Assembly (NCBI GenBank): GCA_007695015.1
Contig: REEN01000067.1
Span: 60,801 to 124,800, forward strand
DNA: 64,000 nucleotides
Reading direction: 5' to 3'
DNA from: Marinilabiliales bacterium
Lineage (GTDB): Bacteria > Bacteroidota > Bacteroidia > Bacteroidales > PUMT01
The notes below the pieces were generated by a model, which did no database searches, was not told where the DNA came from, and saw only the letters and a list, made by a program, of their open reading frames with translations. Below, piece after piece: positions 10,795 through 20,979 of this stretch. A program made the position numbers and the translations under genes. Every line of letters starts with the position of its first letter. The first letter of the stretch is position 1.

Positions 10795-13173
10795 ATGGCT
10801 GACTCGAAGATTAAAACCGGTAATTCAGGAAAAGTGAAGTCGAAATTGAGTTTTTTCAGGGATGATCGCTTCAGGCTCTCCGCAGGAAGTTTCATACTGC
10901 TTCTTTCACTGTTCCTGACATTATCGTTTGTATCGTATTTCTTCACGTGGAAAACAGATCAAAGTTTTGAGTGGGAAAAAATCCTGTCATCACCCGAGAT
11001 CAGGGTTGAAAACTGGGCAGGAAAAACCGGAGCCTGGCTCTCGTCACTGTTCATTAACAAATGGTTCGGCATATCATCATTCACCATACCCTTTATCCTG
11101 ATGCTTGCGGGATTCAGGATCCTGAGGGTAAAGATGTCGCCTGTCGGAAGAACAATCAGAATAACTATTACAGGGGCAATCCTCCTGTCGGTATCACTGG
11201 GTTATCTTTTTGGTGATGGAGGAGGTTTTTTGGGCAGCGGCCCCGGAGGAGCGCATGGATATTACCTGGCAGAATGGCTCAATGCAATTCTGGGAAAGAC
11301 AGGAACAGCTTTACTGATACTACTGCTTATTTTCACATTCCTTCTTTTCTCCATAAGGGGAGCATCAGATTACATTAAGGATCTTTTCACCAGGCGCACA
11401 CAAACGTTTGATCCCCCACCAGCCAATGAGGCAGTCACAACCGGGGCAGTCCCCGATACTGAACCGGAAGATACTTCTTCCGGCAAAACAGAAAACGAAC
11501 CCTTTGAGATTGATGACGGCGATGAAGCCGGAAAAAGTGAGATTGAAGGATCAGTATACGAAGAAGATGATGTGCCTGAAAAAGACGGAGTCAAATTGCA
11601 TGTAAGAGAGAAAAAAGCTGATGAGGGCAGCCTGCCTGATGATATGATAAACAAAAGCATACCTGAAGATTATGATCCGACACTTGATCTGCCGTCATAC
11701 AAATTCCCACTAATAAACCTTCTGGAGCATCACAAAACTGATGAAAGCTCCGTAAGCAAGGAAGAGCTTATAAATAACAAGAACCGGATAGTCGAGACAC
11801 TTGGTAATTACAAGATAAACATTGACAAGATCACTGCCACAATCGGCCCTACTGTTACACTGTATGAGATTGTTCCTGCCCCCGGAATAAGAATCTCCAA
11901 GATAAAAAATCTGGAAGATGACATTGCCCTGAGCCTGTCAGCACTGGGGATAAGAATAATAGCACCCATACCCGGCAGGGGCACAATAGGTATAGAGGTG
12001 CCGAACCAGAATCCGGAGATAGTTTCTATGAGATCCGTTATAAGTTCGGTGAAGTTCCAGGACGCCAAATACGAGTTACCGGTTGTCCTGGGTAAAACAA
12101 TATCCAATGACACTTTTGTCGTTGATCTAACCCGCATGCCACATCTTCTGATAGCGGGAGCCACAGGGCAGGGTAAATCAGTGGGCCTTAATGCAATTCT
12201 TACTTCACTCCTTTACAAGAAACACCCGGCTCAGCTCAAACTGGTTCTAATTGACCCGAAAAAGGTTGAACTCACAGTCTATTCAAAGATTGAGCGGCAT
12301 TTCCTTGCCAAGTTGCCTGATACTGATGAGGCAATAATTACCGATACGCAGAAAGTCATAAACACTCTCCAGTCACTTACGATAGAAATGGATGAGAGAT
12401 ACAATCTGCTCAAGGAAGCTCATGTAAGAAATATAAAAGAGTACAATACGAAATTTATTGCCAGGCGGTTAAACCCACAGAAAGGACACAAGTACCTGCC
12501 ATATATTGTGGTTATTATTGATGAATTTGCAGATCTGATCATGACCGCCGGCCGCGAAATAGAGACACCGCTGACAAGACTTGCGCAACTTGCCAGGGCG
12601 ATAGGAATACATCTTGTAATTGCAACCCAGCGTCCAACGACAAATATCATTACCGGGGTGATCAAGGCAAACTTTCCAAGCCGTATAGCATTCAGGGTTA
12701 CTTCGATGATGGATTCGCGGACCATTCTGGACACGCCTGGTGCCAACCAGCTAATAGGCCGGGGAGATATGCTGATTACAGCCGGAAGTGAGATGATCAG
12801 GCTGCAATGTGCTTTCATTGACACCCCTGAGATTGACCGGGTAACGGAGTATATTGGATCACAGAAAGGTTATCCCTCCGCACATCTTCTGCCAGAATAC
12901 GTTGGCGACAATGAAACAGAGACGGCCGAAGTAGATCTTAGAAAAAGGGATGATATTTTTGATGAAGCCGCCAGACTTGTAGTTCAGCATCAACAGGGAT
13001 CTACCTCACTGATCCAAAGAAAGTTCTCTATCGGCTACAACAGGGCAGGGCGTATCATTGATCAGCTGGAAGCTGCAGGGGTGGTCGGGCCGTTTGAAGG
13101 CAGCAAGGCCAGGCAGGTTTTAATCAGGGACGAATATACTTTGGAACAGTTATTGAATGAACTGGATAGTTAA
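10795..13173 (+). CDS. ftsK: DNA translocase FtsK
   Basis: FtsK sits at the division septum and pumps chromosomal DNA to resolve the terminus region. The 792 residues have four or five hydrophobic segments at about 25-195 and an acidic low-complexity linker at about 200-300. The motor domain follows, with Walker A GATGQGKS near 454-461, Walker B VVIIDEFADLI near 570 and ATQRPT near 605. The C-terminal winged-helix gamma domain (about 725-790, RKFSIGYNRAGRIIDQLE) reads KOPS-like polarity sequences in relatives. lolA starts 10 bp downstream, an arrangement common in Bacteroidota. Confidence 0.96.
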   Translation: MADSKIKTGNSGKVKSKLSFFRDDRFRLSAGSFILLLSLFLTLSFVSYFFTWKTDQSFEWEKILSSPEIRVENWAGKTGAWLSSLFINKWFGISSFTIPFILMLAGFRILRVKMSPVGRTIRITITGAILLSVSLGYLFGDGGGFLGSGPGGAHGYYLAEWLNAILGKTGTALLILLLIFTFLLFSIRGASDYIKDLFTRRTQTFDPPPANEAVTTGAVPDTEPEDTSSGKTENEPFEIDDGDEAGKSEIEGSVYEEDDVPEKDGVKLHVREKKADEGSLPDDMINKSIPEDYDPTLDLPSYKFPLINLLEHHKTDESSVSKEELINNKNRIVETLGNYKINIDKITATIGPTVTLYEIVPAPGIRISKIKNLEDDIALSLSALGIRIIAPIPGRGTIGIEVPNQNPEIVSMRSVISSVKFQDAKYELPVVLGKTISNDTFVVDLTRMPHLLIAGATGQGKSVGLNAILTSLLYKKHPAQLKLVLIDPKKVELTVYSKIERHFLAKLPDTDEAIITDTQKVINTLQSLTIEMDERYNLLKEAHVRNIKEYNTKFIARRLNPQKGHKYLPYIVVIIDEFADLIMTAGREIETPLTRLAQLARAIGIHLVIATQRPTTNIITGVIKANFPSRIAFRVTSMMDSRTILDTPGANQLIGRGDMLITAGSEMIRLQCAFIDTPEIDRVTEYIGSQKGYPSAHLLPEYVGDNETETAEVDLRKRDDIFDEAARLVVQHQQGSTSLIQRKFSIGYNRAGRIIDQLEAAGVVGPFEGSKARQVLIRDEYTLEQLLNELDS

Positions 13174-13183
13174 AAGAGTATCT

Positions 13184-13837
13184 ATGCGAAAGCTAATTTC
13201 ATTTATCATAACTATTCTCCTGTTAAATCCGCCACTTACCGGAGTAACCCAGGATGAGAAGGCGGCTGAGATACTGGATGGTCTTTCAGACCTCATGAAT
13301 TCTGCACCGTCAGTTAAAATTGATTTTACATTTATTATAACAGACCTGAAAGACGGGATGACAGAAGAGATTGAAGGGAACATCGTAATGAAGGACAACA
13401 AATACCGGCTGGAAACGATGGAGATGGTATCATGGTTTGACGGCTCATCTGTATATACTTACATGCCCGATGTAAATGAGCTTATGATAAGCGATAATGC
13501 CGAAACAGAAGATATTTTATCAAACCCTGTAAACCTGTTCAGTATATACAGGGAAAAATTCAGGTACAGACTGATAGGCGAAACAAGCCAGTCTGGCAAA
13601 ACCCTGTATGAAGTTGACCTTCATCCGCTCGACCTTGACCAGGCCTATCATACCATTAAGCTCTTTATCGAAAAGGATAAAAAAAGTCTTCACTCTGCAG
13701 TTGTGGCCGCAAAGGACGGTTCCCGTTACACATTACTGGTTGATAAATTCGATGACCGGCATGATCTGCCCGACGACTTCTTTTCGTTCACAAAAGATGA
13801 TTACCCCGGGGTTGAAGTTATTGACATGCGCTGGTAA
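13184..13837 (+). CDS. lolA: Outer-membrane lipoprotein carrier protein LolA family
   Basis: LolA-type periplasmic chaperones ferry lipoproteins to the outer membrane. The chosen start gives 217 residues beginning MRKLISFIITILLL, a signal peptide cleaved around residue 20-22. An upstream start at 13157 would overlap ftsK and prepend an unlikely charged segment. The mature protein shows the alternating strands of the LolA/LolB half-barrel, with a GNIVMKDNKYRLE segment and a C-terminal DDFFSFTKDDYPGVEVID typical of the family. It lies 10 bp behind ftsK in the same operon. No LolB is expected in Bacteroidota. Confidence 0.85.
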   Translation: MRKLISFIITILLLNPPLTGVTQDEKAAEILDGLSDLMNSAPSVKIDFTFIITDLKDGMTEEIEGNIVMKDNKYRLETMEMVSWFDGSSVYTYMPDVNELMISDNAETEDILSNPVNLFSIYREKFRYRLIGETSQSGKTLYEVDLHPLDLDQAYHTIKLFIEKDKKSLHSAVVAAKDGSRYTLLVDKFDDRHDLPDDFFSFTKDDYPGVEVIDMRW

Positions 13838-13843
13838 TATCAA

Positions 13844-15988
13844 TCACTCCGGATATTCGACCCTGACGTGATATATATTCCGCAACTTCTTTTTATAGAT
13901 CTCTTTGGTAGTGGTTATATCCTTGAAGGTTATGTCGGTATCAGTAAATTGCTCCTCGTTTACCTGGCTGTTAATGATTGACTCAACAAGGTTATTTATA
14001 GAATCAACATCCGTTTTTTTCAGGCTCCTCGATGCCGCTTCAACGGAGTCGGCCATCATCAGCACAGCGGTTTCACGTGAAAAAGGTTTGGGGCCTGGAT
14101 ATGTGTATTTTTGCAGATCAACCTCATCATCAGGGTATTCCTTTAGGTATGAACGATAAAAATATTGTACACGCGTAGTGCCATGGTGAGTCCTGATGAA
14201 ATCAATTACCTGTTCCGGAAGATTATGCCTTCTGGCCATTTCCACCCCTTTTGCAACATGCGATATGATTTTCTGGGCACTCTCCTCAAAATCGAGTGAA
14301 TCATGTGGATTATACCCTGTTGTTTGGTTTTCAATAAAATAAGCCGGATCTGCCATTTTTCCTATATCATGGTAAAGCGCACCTGTTCTTACCAGAAGCG
14401 GGTTACCTCCTATCTCAAATATCGCAGCCTCAGCAAGGTTAGCGACCTGTATTGAATGCTGAAAAGTGCCGGGCGCTTCCTCAGCAAGCTTCCGCAAAAG
14501 TGGCTGATTGGTATCAGACAGCTCCATCAGGGTTGCATCAGATATAAACCCGAATGACTTTTCAAATATATAAAGCAAGGGATAAGTGATCAGCACAAGC
14601 AAGCCATTGCCTCCGAACCAGGCAAAATTCATGTAATCTATTGATGCTATGCTCCTCTCCTGTATTACAGCTATACCGAAATAGAGGGCAGAATATGTCA
14701 GGAATATTATCACTGCCGTAAGGAATAGTTTGCTGCGCCGGTATAGGTTGGTAAGACTGAAAATAGCGACTATTCCTGCAATAAAGTTGAGAAATATGAA
14801 CTCAAAGCTGTTGGGTGCAAAAAAGCCCACCAGCAGGAGAATAATAGTATGAACAAAGAGAGCCAGTCTTTCATCATAAAAAGTTCTGATAATAATGGGT
14901 ACAATTGCAAATGGCACAATGTAGAAATTAACCGGGCTATACCTGATGATCATCATCGATATGACAACCATTAGCAGAAAAAGAAGGAGTATGAACAGAC
15001 TCTTCCTCACATCATTAAGAATCTCACGCCTGAAATTGTAGAGAAACAGATAAAGGACTGTCAACAGGGAGAACACGAGGATAAACTGACCCAGAAATAC
15101 CAGGTTTATGTTTGCCCCGCTGAACTTGGTCTCATATTCCCTTCTCAGCGATTCAAGGATCCGGAAAACATCCCCGGTTATAAGGTCTCCCCTTGAGACG
15201 ATCCTTTCTCCCGCCTGAACCATTCCACGGGCAAAGGATATCTCTTCAAGCAGGCTTTGCCTCACCCTTTCGGTCATCACCTGATCATACGTGAGGTTGG
15301 GATGTATGTACCGGCTGACATCCAGCATGTTAAAAAACTCCACGTAGATCCCTGGCTGGCCTGTCAGATTTCTCCCGGCCCAGTCTTCGATACTTTCAGT
15401 AAAGAATTCATAGGCGCCTTTTTGGCGAAAGTAACCATCTGCCGGTGTCCTTTCGCCAATGTTATTCCTGACAATGACAATCGGCTCATTTGCGGCAGCA
15501 ATCCTGTCAGCAGTCTCCCCCGGCTCAATTATACCCATGCTGTAGACATCCCTGAGCACCTCCCTGCTGAACCCGGCAAACTGATTTGTAATGTTAATGA
15601 ATTCTTCACGTCTGTTACCGGCAGGCTCGGCCTGTTCGCCAAAAAATTCCACATTCCTGCTCATAAAATTTTCAATGTCAGAGCTCAGATTATCACTGTA
15701 CAGTGAAACTATTGAGTCATACACCAGGCTGTCATGCCTGAAATAATGCCGGAATCCTGCAAGAGCACTATCCCGTTCGGCATTCAGCTCAGCCTCCGTT
15801 TTGTAAATGGGAAAATTGAAAGGTGCAATAAGCGTCTCATGCATCCAGGGGCGCCCTCTCTGAAACTCATACCTGAATTTCCCTTCCCGGGGAAGAGAGT
15901 ACAGAACCAGCAATGCAGTGACAAGAAAGAGCAGCACCACCATGATGGTGCTGTAATGCTTTTTTGCAAATCCGATAATGTTTTTCAC
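13844..15988 (-). CDS. pgpH: 7TM-HD phosphohydrolase (PgpH/YqfF-like, probable c-di-AMP phosphodiesterase)
   Basis: The 714-residue membrane protein has an N-terminal transmembrane helix (about 15-32), an extracytoplasmic 7TMR-HDED domain (about 40-290), seven helices (about 300-500) and a cytosolic HD hydrolase domain. The HD motif is in YHDIGKM near residue 539, with ENQ shortly after and HHGTT further on. Listeria PgpH of this architecture cleaves cyclic di-AMP to pApA, so a c-di-AMP role is inferred. It is convergent with lolA, 6 bp away. A TATTTTTG box (minus strand) at 16018-16025 is a possible -7 element. Confidence 0.9.
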   Translation of the reverse strand: MKNIIGFAKKHYSTIMVVLLFLVTALLVLYSLPREGKFRYEFQRGRPWMHETLIAPFNFPIYKTEAELNAERDSALAGFRHYFRHDSLVYDSIVSLYSDNLSSDIENFMSRNVEFFGEQAEPAGNRREEFINITNQFAGFSREVLRDVYSMGIIEPGETADRIAAANEPIVIVRNNIGERTPADGYFRQKGAYEFFTESIEDWAGRNLTGQPGIYVEFFNMLDVSRYIHPNLTYDQVMTERVRQSLLEEISFARGMVQAGERIVSRGDLITGDVFRILESLRREYETKFSGANINLVFLGQFILVFSLLTVLYLFLYNFRREILNDVRKSLFILLLFLLMVVISMMIIRYSPVNFYIVPFAIVPIIIRTFYDERLALFVHTIILLLVGFFAPNSFEFIFLNFIAGIVAIFSLTNLYRRSKLFLTAVIIFLTYSALYFGIAVIQERSIASIDYMNFAWFGGNGLLVLITYPLLYIFEKSFGFISDATLMELSDTNQPLLRKLAEEAPGTFQHSIQVANLAEAAIFEIGGNPLLVRTGALYHDIGKMADPAYFIENQTTGYNPHDSLDFEESAQKIISHVAKGVEMARRHNLPEQVIDFIRTHHGTTRVQYFYRSYLKEYPDDEVDLQKYTYPGPKPFSRETAVLMMADSVEAASRSLKKTDVDSINNLVESIINSQVNEEQFTDTDITFKDITTTKEIYKKKLRNIYHVRVEYPE

Positions 15989-16089
15989 GACCTGTGATTT
16001 ATATGCCTTTAGGTATGCAAAAATACATTATTTTATTGATCTGTATAATAGACATCAGAAGATGAAAAATTTCCTTTATATTTGAATAT

Positions 16090-16887
16090 ATGGAATACGG
16101 AGTGTCATTATTACCGGTTATCCCTCTCAGGACAAATCCTTCTGAGAAAAGTGAAATGATAACCCAGCTGCTCTTCGGCGAATATGTAAAAATAGTTGAC
16201 AAGGAAGGCCAGTGGTGGATGGTTGAATTCCCGGATGACAGTTACCAGGGATGGACTACAGGTAAGATGCTGACACCTGTTACGGAAGAACAGGCGGTCA
16301 GGGCAGCAGAAACTGATGCAAGGGTTACCGCAAATCTAATTTTGCCTGTTGCACCCAGGGATACAGAGGACATTTCACTGATCCCGGCAGGAAGCATACT
16401 GAATGAATACAAACCTGCATCCAACAGTTTTACCGCAGGCAGCAAACTATTTTCCTGCAGGCAGCAGCCATTGTTTTATGACCCTGAAAGCCTGAGGTTC
16501 AAGGTAGATGAAGTAGCAGAATCATTCATTAATATACCATACCTATGGGGCGGCAAGAACCCTTTTGGTATCGACTGTTCCGGCCTGACACAGGTGATCA
16601 TGAGAATTTTCGGCATTAAAATTCCCCGGGATGCCAGAAAACAGGTCGACCGCGGAAACCCGGTAAGTTTTATAACAGAGGCAGAGCCCGGAGATCTGGC
16701 TTTCTTTGACAATGAGGAGGGGGAGATTATCCACACGGGCATTATTGTGAGCAACCAGCAGATCATACATGCCTCGGGTTGCGTAAGGAAAGACAGAATA
16801 GATCACCAGGGGATATACAACAGCGCAGTCAAAAGGTACACACACAGGCTGAGGGTGATAAAAAACCTTGCAAGCTACAGGCACTGA
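16090..16887 (+). CDS. NlpC/P60 (C40) cysteine peptidase with N-terminal SH3-like domain
   Basis: This is a likely cell-wall peptidase cutting gamma-D-Glu-diaminopimelate bonds in peptide stems. The 265 residues start with a bacterial SH3-like region (about 5-60, ending in GWTTGKML) and a second SH3-like stretch. The NlpC/P60 domain is at about 140-260. Catalytic Cys is in FGIDCSGL (about 163), His in IIHTGI (about 215) and the third polar residue in IIHASG (about 227). No signal peptide is visible at this start, so the protein may act on imported muropeptides, as in YkfC-type recycling. A dipeptide epimerase gene about 8 kb away would fit such recycling. TATATTTG at 16077-16084 lies only 5 bp before the ATG. 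Confidence 0.9.
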   Translation: MEYGVSLLPVIPLRTNPSEKSEMITQLLFGEYVKIVDKEGQWWMVEFPDDSYQGWTTGKMLTPVTEEQAVRAAETDARVTANLILPVAPRDTEDISLIPAGSILNEYKPASNSFTAGSKLFSCRQQPLFYDPESLRFKVDEVAESFINIPYLWGGKNPFGIDCSGLTQVIMRIFGIKIPRDARKQVDRGNPVSFITEAEPGDLAFFDNEEGEIIHTGIIVSNQQIIHASGCVRKDRIDHQGIYNSAVKRYTHRLRVIKNLASYRH

Positions 16888-16928
16888 GCTTCAGGTAAAT
16901 CAGTAATGTACGGTCACACCCAAAAGAA

Positions 16929-16955
16929 ACGGGACCGCCGCAAAGGCAGTCCCGT
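16929..16955 (-). terminator. Intrinsic terminator of the MFS permease gene
   Basis: Arms ACGGGAC (16929-16935) and GTCCCGT (16949-16955) are extended inside by GCC/GGC pairing. On the minus strand the stem is followed by TTTCTTTT, fitting termination of the gene ending at 16978. On the plus strand no T-run follows. Confidence 0.65.
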
Positions 16956-16977
16956 ATTATTAAAATACCCGTCTGTG

Positions 16978-18402
16978 TCAGGAAGCAGGTCCTTCTGCAG
17001 CAGTTTCTCCCATCGGTTTAAGTTTACTGCCCACCAATGCAAAGAATAAGATGTACAGGTAACATATCACCGGTATAATAAATGAGTATTGTATATTCAA
17101 TGCGTCACCAACCACACCCATAAGCAGGGGGATAACAGCTCCGCCGACTATAAATGTGTTAATTACTCCGGTAGCAAGACTGACCTCGCTCTTGTCAAGT
17201 CCTTTAACTGCCAGGGAGTAAATATTTGGAAACATGACCGAATTGAACAATCCAATGGATACAATTGACCAGAGCGCAATCTTACCAGATGTGAGCATTG
17301 AAGTTGTTGCCATTATAACAGCAATTATTGCAAAAACGGAAAGTACAAGATTAGCCTTACCTTTTCCTATCTGCATGAGAACATAATTAAGCACTGCAAA
17401 TCCAAGGAAAGTAAGAGACATAGGCAGGCTGTACTCGAGTGTGATAAAACCAACCACGAAGGCCCAAACCACTACCAGTCCGGCAAAAATAAACTTTAAG
17501 TTCTGCTTTTTGATATCTGAAAGGGCGATCGCTCCGAAAAGTCGTCCTACCATGGCACCTGCCCAGTACAGACCGACAAATTTCATGGCCAGCTCCCTGC
17601 TGACACCACCACCCAGTCCGGGTTGAACTACATAGGAGGATATAGCCGTACCTATACCAACCTCAGCTCCTACATAACAAAAGATACCGATCGCACCCAG
17701 AATCACATGCCTGTATTTGAAAACTGTTGAGTAATTCCCGATACCCTCCTGGCTTAATACCGGAAGATTGATAAACCTTATACCAATAGCTACAACCAAT
17801 ACAACAACAGCTATAATAATAAACGGGGGAAGAAGATCGGCTGGACGGATCCCGCCGGGAACGATAGCGTCAACTACACCTGTAACAGCTTCGGCAGCTG
17901 CAGGAACAGCAGCAGGAAGGATCAGGGCAACGATTAAAAGCGGCGCTAACCAGGTGGCAATGGAATTGAGCGCCATGGTAAGATTAAGGCGGCCTGAAGC
18001 TGTCTCAGGAGGTCCGAGTTTTGTAACAAATGGGTTGCATGATGTCTGCAGAATAACTACACCCAATGAAAGCAGCATTATGGCACCGAGAAAGAAAGGA
18101 TAAGATTCTGTCCTGATGGCAGGAAAGAATAAAAATCCTGCAACTGACATCAGAAGCAATCCTAAAAATATGGAATTCTTATAACCTATTCTCTTAACCA
18201 CACTTCCGGAAGGAATCGAAAAAACAGCATACGAAATAAAAAAGGCAGAATTAACCAGAAAGCCCTGTGCATAAGAAAGATCGAACGCTTCCATCACAGG
18301 GTCACTCAGGGTAATTATAAATGTGGTTACAAAACCGAAAATGAAATAGATCATGGAAATGAAAATCATTCCCACCTTCAAAGTATTGTTTTGATTTGAC
18401 AT
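16978..18402 (-). CDS. Sugar MFS transporter (FucP/GluP-like)
   Basis: The 474-residue integral membrane protein has about 12 hydrophobic segments. It resembles the FHS family of proton-coupled sugar permeases (fucose, glucose/galactose). Shared blocks include FIFGFVTTFI in helix 1, SIPSGSVVKRIGYK between helices 2 and 3, QTSCNPFVTKLG in helix 4 and SLATGVINTFIVGGAVIPLLMG near the end. A long Ala/Pro-rich loop at about 160-185 is unusual. It lies 71 bp downstream of a ROK glucokinase gene, suggesting uptake and phosphorylation of glucose or a similar hexose. Confidence 0.88.
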   Translation of the reverse strand: MSNQNNTLKVGMIFISMIYFIFGFVTTFIITLSDPVMEAFDLSYAQGFLVNSAFFISYAVFSIPSGSVVKRIGYKNSIFLGLLLMSVAGFLFFPAIRTESYPFFLGAIMLLSLGVVILQTSCNPFVTKLGPPETASGRLNLTMALNSIATWLAPLLIVALILPAAVPAAAEAVTGVVDAIVPGGIRPADLLPPFIIIAVVVLVVAIGIRFINLPVLSQEGIGNYSTVFKYRHVILGAIGIFCYVGAEVGIGTAISSYVVQPGLGGGVSRELAMKFVGLYWAGAMVGRLFGAIALSDIKKQNLKFIFAGLVVVWAFVVGFITLEYSLPMSLTFLGFAVLNYVLMQIGKGKANLVLSVFAIIAVIMATTSMLTSGKIALWSIVSIGLFNSVMFPNIYSLAVKGLDKSEVSLATGVINTFIVGGAVIPLLMGVVGDALNIQYSFIIPVICYLYILFFALVGSKLKPMGETAAEGPAS

Positions 18403-18473
18403 GGTGATGAGTTTTAGTTAGTAATTTAGGAGGATTTTAGCTATAATAAACAATTACCGTAAAATATTAAAAC

Positions 18474-19433
18474 TTATTTATCAAGTTCCTTCCAGATCAG
18501 GGCACTGGCTCCCATAACAGCAGCATTCTTGTCAGTCAGCTGCGAAGGAAGGATCCTTACCTTGTTCCGGAATGTACCCATTACCGCCTCTTCCATGTAC
18601 TTCTTTGTAGGCTTGAAAATATAGTCACCCGACTTTGAGAGTCCACCAAAAAGGAATACTGCCTCAGGGCTTGTATGAGCTACAGAATCGGCCAGCTTCC
18701 TGCCAAGTATTTTCCCGGTTACATCAAATGCCTTAAGTGCTACAGGATCACTCTTTACAGCAGCGTTGTATATCATTTCAGAATCAAGTTCACCAAAACT
18801 GTAGTTAACAAGGTCACTTCCATTTGCATCAGATGCCAGCAACTCAAAAACAGTACGTTTTATTCCGGGCGCCGACACATATGTCTCAAGACAGCCAAGG
18901 TTGCCACAGCCACATCTGCGACCGTTTTCCACGACGTTAACATGGCCCAGTTCACCTGCGAAACCGTCATGACCGTAAACCAGGTCTCCGTTTACCACTA
19001 TCCCGCTTCCAAGTCCGGTTCCGAGAGTGATCATTATAAAATCTTTCATTCCTTTGGCACCACCATACACCATTTCACCCAGGGCAGCTGCATTTGCATC
19101 GTTTGTAAGCTTAACGGGAAGGTTATAATGCTTGTTTACCATTTCTGCCAGCGGAATCACCCCTTTCCATTTGAGGTTGGTCGCATTCTCTATTGTTCCG
19201 TTGTGGTAATTGCCGTTCGGGGCACCTATGCCAACACCTACAATCTTGTATGGCCCTTCAAGCTGCTTTTCGGCATTCTTGAGTTCCTTTATAAGATTAT
19301 CGAGGTAATCATTCACATTATCATAGGCATCAGTTGGCGATACTGATTCGGCATAGCAATTACCGTCGCGGTCAACGTATCCGCTTTTGGTAAAGGTGCC
19401 CCCAATGTCAATTCCTATAACATACTCTTTCAT
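18474..19433 (-). CDS. ROK family sugar kinase (glucokinase-like)
   Basis: The 319-residue ATP-dependent kinase has the phosphate-binding GIDIGGTFTKSG at 6-17 and the sugar-binding region LTNDANAAALGE near residue 115. GTGLGSGIV follows. The ROK zinc signature CGCGNLGCLETY (about 178-189) has the Cys set conserved. No DNA-binding domain is present, so it is an enzyme and not a repressor. The neighbouring sugar MFS permease supports glucose 6-phosphate formation, but fructose or another hexose remains possible. Confidence 0.9.
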   Translation of the reverse strand: MKEYVIGIDIGGTFTKSGYVDRDGNCYAESVSPTDAYDNVNDYLDNLIKELKNAEKQLEGPYKIVGVGIGAPNGNYHNGTIENATNLKWKGVIPLAEMVNKHYNLPVKLTNDANAAALGEMVYGGAKGMKDFIMITLGTGLGSGIVVNGDLVYGHDGFAGELGHVNVVENGRRCGCGNLGCLETYVSAPGIKRTVFELLASDANGSDLVNYSFGELDSEMIYNAAVKSDPVALKAFDVTGKILGRKLADSVAHTSPEAVFLFGGLSKSGDYIFKPTKKYMEEAVMGTFRNKVRILPSQLTDKNAAVMGASALIWKELDK

Positions 19434-19588
19434 AGTGGTATAATGATTTAAGTTATAAAATGGTTATTGTTTTATTAAAAGTCATGTCAAAAAAATCAAG
19501 AGGTAAAGGTAAAAAAAATAGTATAACACCTGTCCGGGATGATTTTTTTTCTGCAATCAGTTTTAAAGAAATCAATGATTATTTTTGC

Positions 19589-20911
19589 ATGATGCGAATA
19601 TTCAGCAGTTTCAGAATAGACAATGTTAATGACTTCAAGGCAAAACTGCTTGACTGGAGCCGTGACTTCAACGAAGTGTGCATTCTTGACTCCAATGGTT
19701 ACAGTAAGCGCTTCAATTCACCAACCTGCAGTTTCAGATACGATTACCTGGCTGCAATCGGCTCAGTCAATAAGATGGGGCAAGATGAACAAGGCAACCT
19801 GGAAGCAATCGGCAAATTCTCCGGTTTGGCGGGTGACTGGCTTTTTGGACATCTCAGTTACGATATTAAAAATGAAACCGAGAACCTTTCCTCCTCTCAT
19901 CCTGACAGGATAGGTTTCCCTCTTGCAGAATTTTTCGTTCCCGGGTATATATTCGTCATAGACGGGAACAACCTGCAGGTAGGCTGGCTCAAATCCCTTT
20001 CAGGTGAGGTGGAAATAAACCGTTTAGTGAAAGAGATCGACTCCCTTACCATTCGGCAATTGAAAGCGGGTGGGTCCGGACCGGTAAAAGAGGTGATGAC
20101 CAAAAAAGAATACCTTGAGGCGGTAAAGAGAGTCATGGGACACATAGGCAGAGGCAATATTTACGAGGTAAACATCTGCCAGGAATTCTTTTCTTCAATT
20201 AAATCATTTGATCCCGGCCAAGCCTGGCTGAGCCTTATCGAAGAGTCGCCCACACCGTTTTCATGCTATTATAACCTGGGCGATAAGTATCTATTGTGTG
20301 CCAGTCCCGAACGTTTCATGAAAAGAACCGGCAACAGGATTATATCGCAACCCATAAAGGGTACAGCCGCAAGAGGCAATAATGTCCTTGAAGATGAGCA
20401 ACTCCTAAGGAAACTCGCCACTGATCCAAAAGAGCGGGCAGAAAATGTCATGATCACCGACCTGGTAAGGAATGATTTGTCGGTGATTGCAGAACGGGGC
20501 TCGGTAAAGGTTGATGAGTTGTGCGGAATATATCCGTTCCCCCGTGTATTCCAGATGCAATCTACCATCTCGGCCCTTATTCGACCTAAAACGAGCCTGG
20601 TTGACATTATAAGGGCATTGTTCCCTATGGGTTCAATGACAGGCGCGCCCAAAATACGTGCAATGGAGATCATTGAACAATATGAGCGCAGCAGGCGGGG
20701 ACTCTATTCAGGGGCCGTTGGATATATTACGCCACAAAATGATTTTGACTTCAATGTTGTTATAAGAAGTATCCAGTACAACCGGACATCAGAAGCGCTT
20801 TCATTCATGGTTGGCGGCGCAATCACTTCGCTGTCCGACCCTGAAAAGGAATTCGCAGAATGCATGCTTAAAGCAGGCGCTATAATGAAGATTCTGGGAA
20901 CCGGCAGGTAA
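19589..20911 (+). CDS. pabB: Aminodeoxychorismate synthase component I (PabB)
   Basis: PabB converts chorismate with ammonia to 4-amino-4-deoxychorismate for folate synthesis. The chorismate-binding domain (last 260 residues) has PIKGTAARG, MITDLVRNDLS and GSMTGAPK, all active-site blocks of the anthranilate synthase I/PabB/isochorismate synthase family. The lack of a long Trp-binding N-terminus and the phylum pattern favour PabB over TrpE. The frame opens at 19460 with another ATG at 19484, but the first 43 residues are basic and unlike the family. The start MMRIFSSFRIDN at 19589 is preferred. The gene is alone and divergent from the ROK kinase gene; no PabA is next to it. Confidence 0.85.
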   Translation: MMRIFSSFRIDNVNDFKAKLLDWSRDFNEVCILDSNGYSKRFNSPTCSFRYDYLAAIGSVNKMGQDEQGNLEAIGKFSGLAGDWLFGHLSYDIKNETENLSSSHPDRIGFPLAEFFVPGYIFVIDGNNLQVGWLKSLSGEVEINRLVKEIDSLTIRQLKAGGSGPVKEVMTKKEYLEAVKRVMGHIGRGNIYEVNICQEFFSSIKSFDPGQAWLSLIEESPTPFSCYYNLGDKYLLCASPERFMKRTGNRIISQPIKGTAARGNNVLEDEQLLRKLATDPKERAENVMITDLVRNDLSVIAERGSVKVDELCGIYPFPRVFQMQSTISALIRPKTSLVDIIRALFPMGSMTGAPKIRAMEIIEQYERSRRGLYSGAVGYITPQNDFDFNVVIRSIQYNRTSEALSFMVGGAITSLSDPEKEFAECMLKAGAIMKILGTGR

Positions 20912-20979
20912 GGTGCCGGGGTCGAGTCTACTCCCAAATGTTAAACCGGCGCCAGCTTGAGATATCATCCTGACTAATC

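Noticed and set aside
18675..19346. 223-codon plus-strand frame
   Set aside because: Antisense to the ROK kinase, which has complete family motifs; composition is unlike a natural protein.
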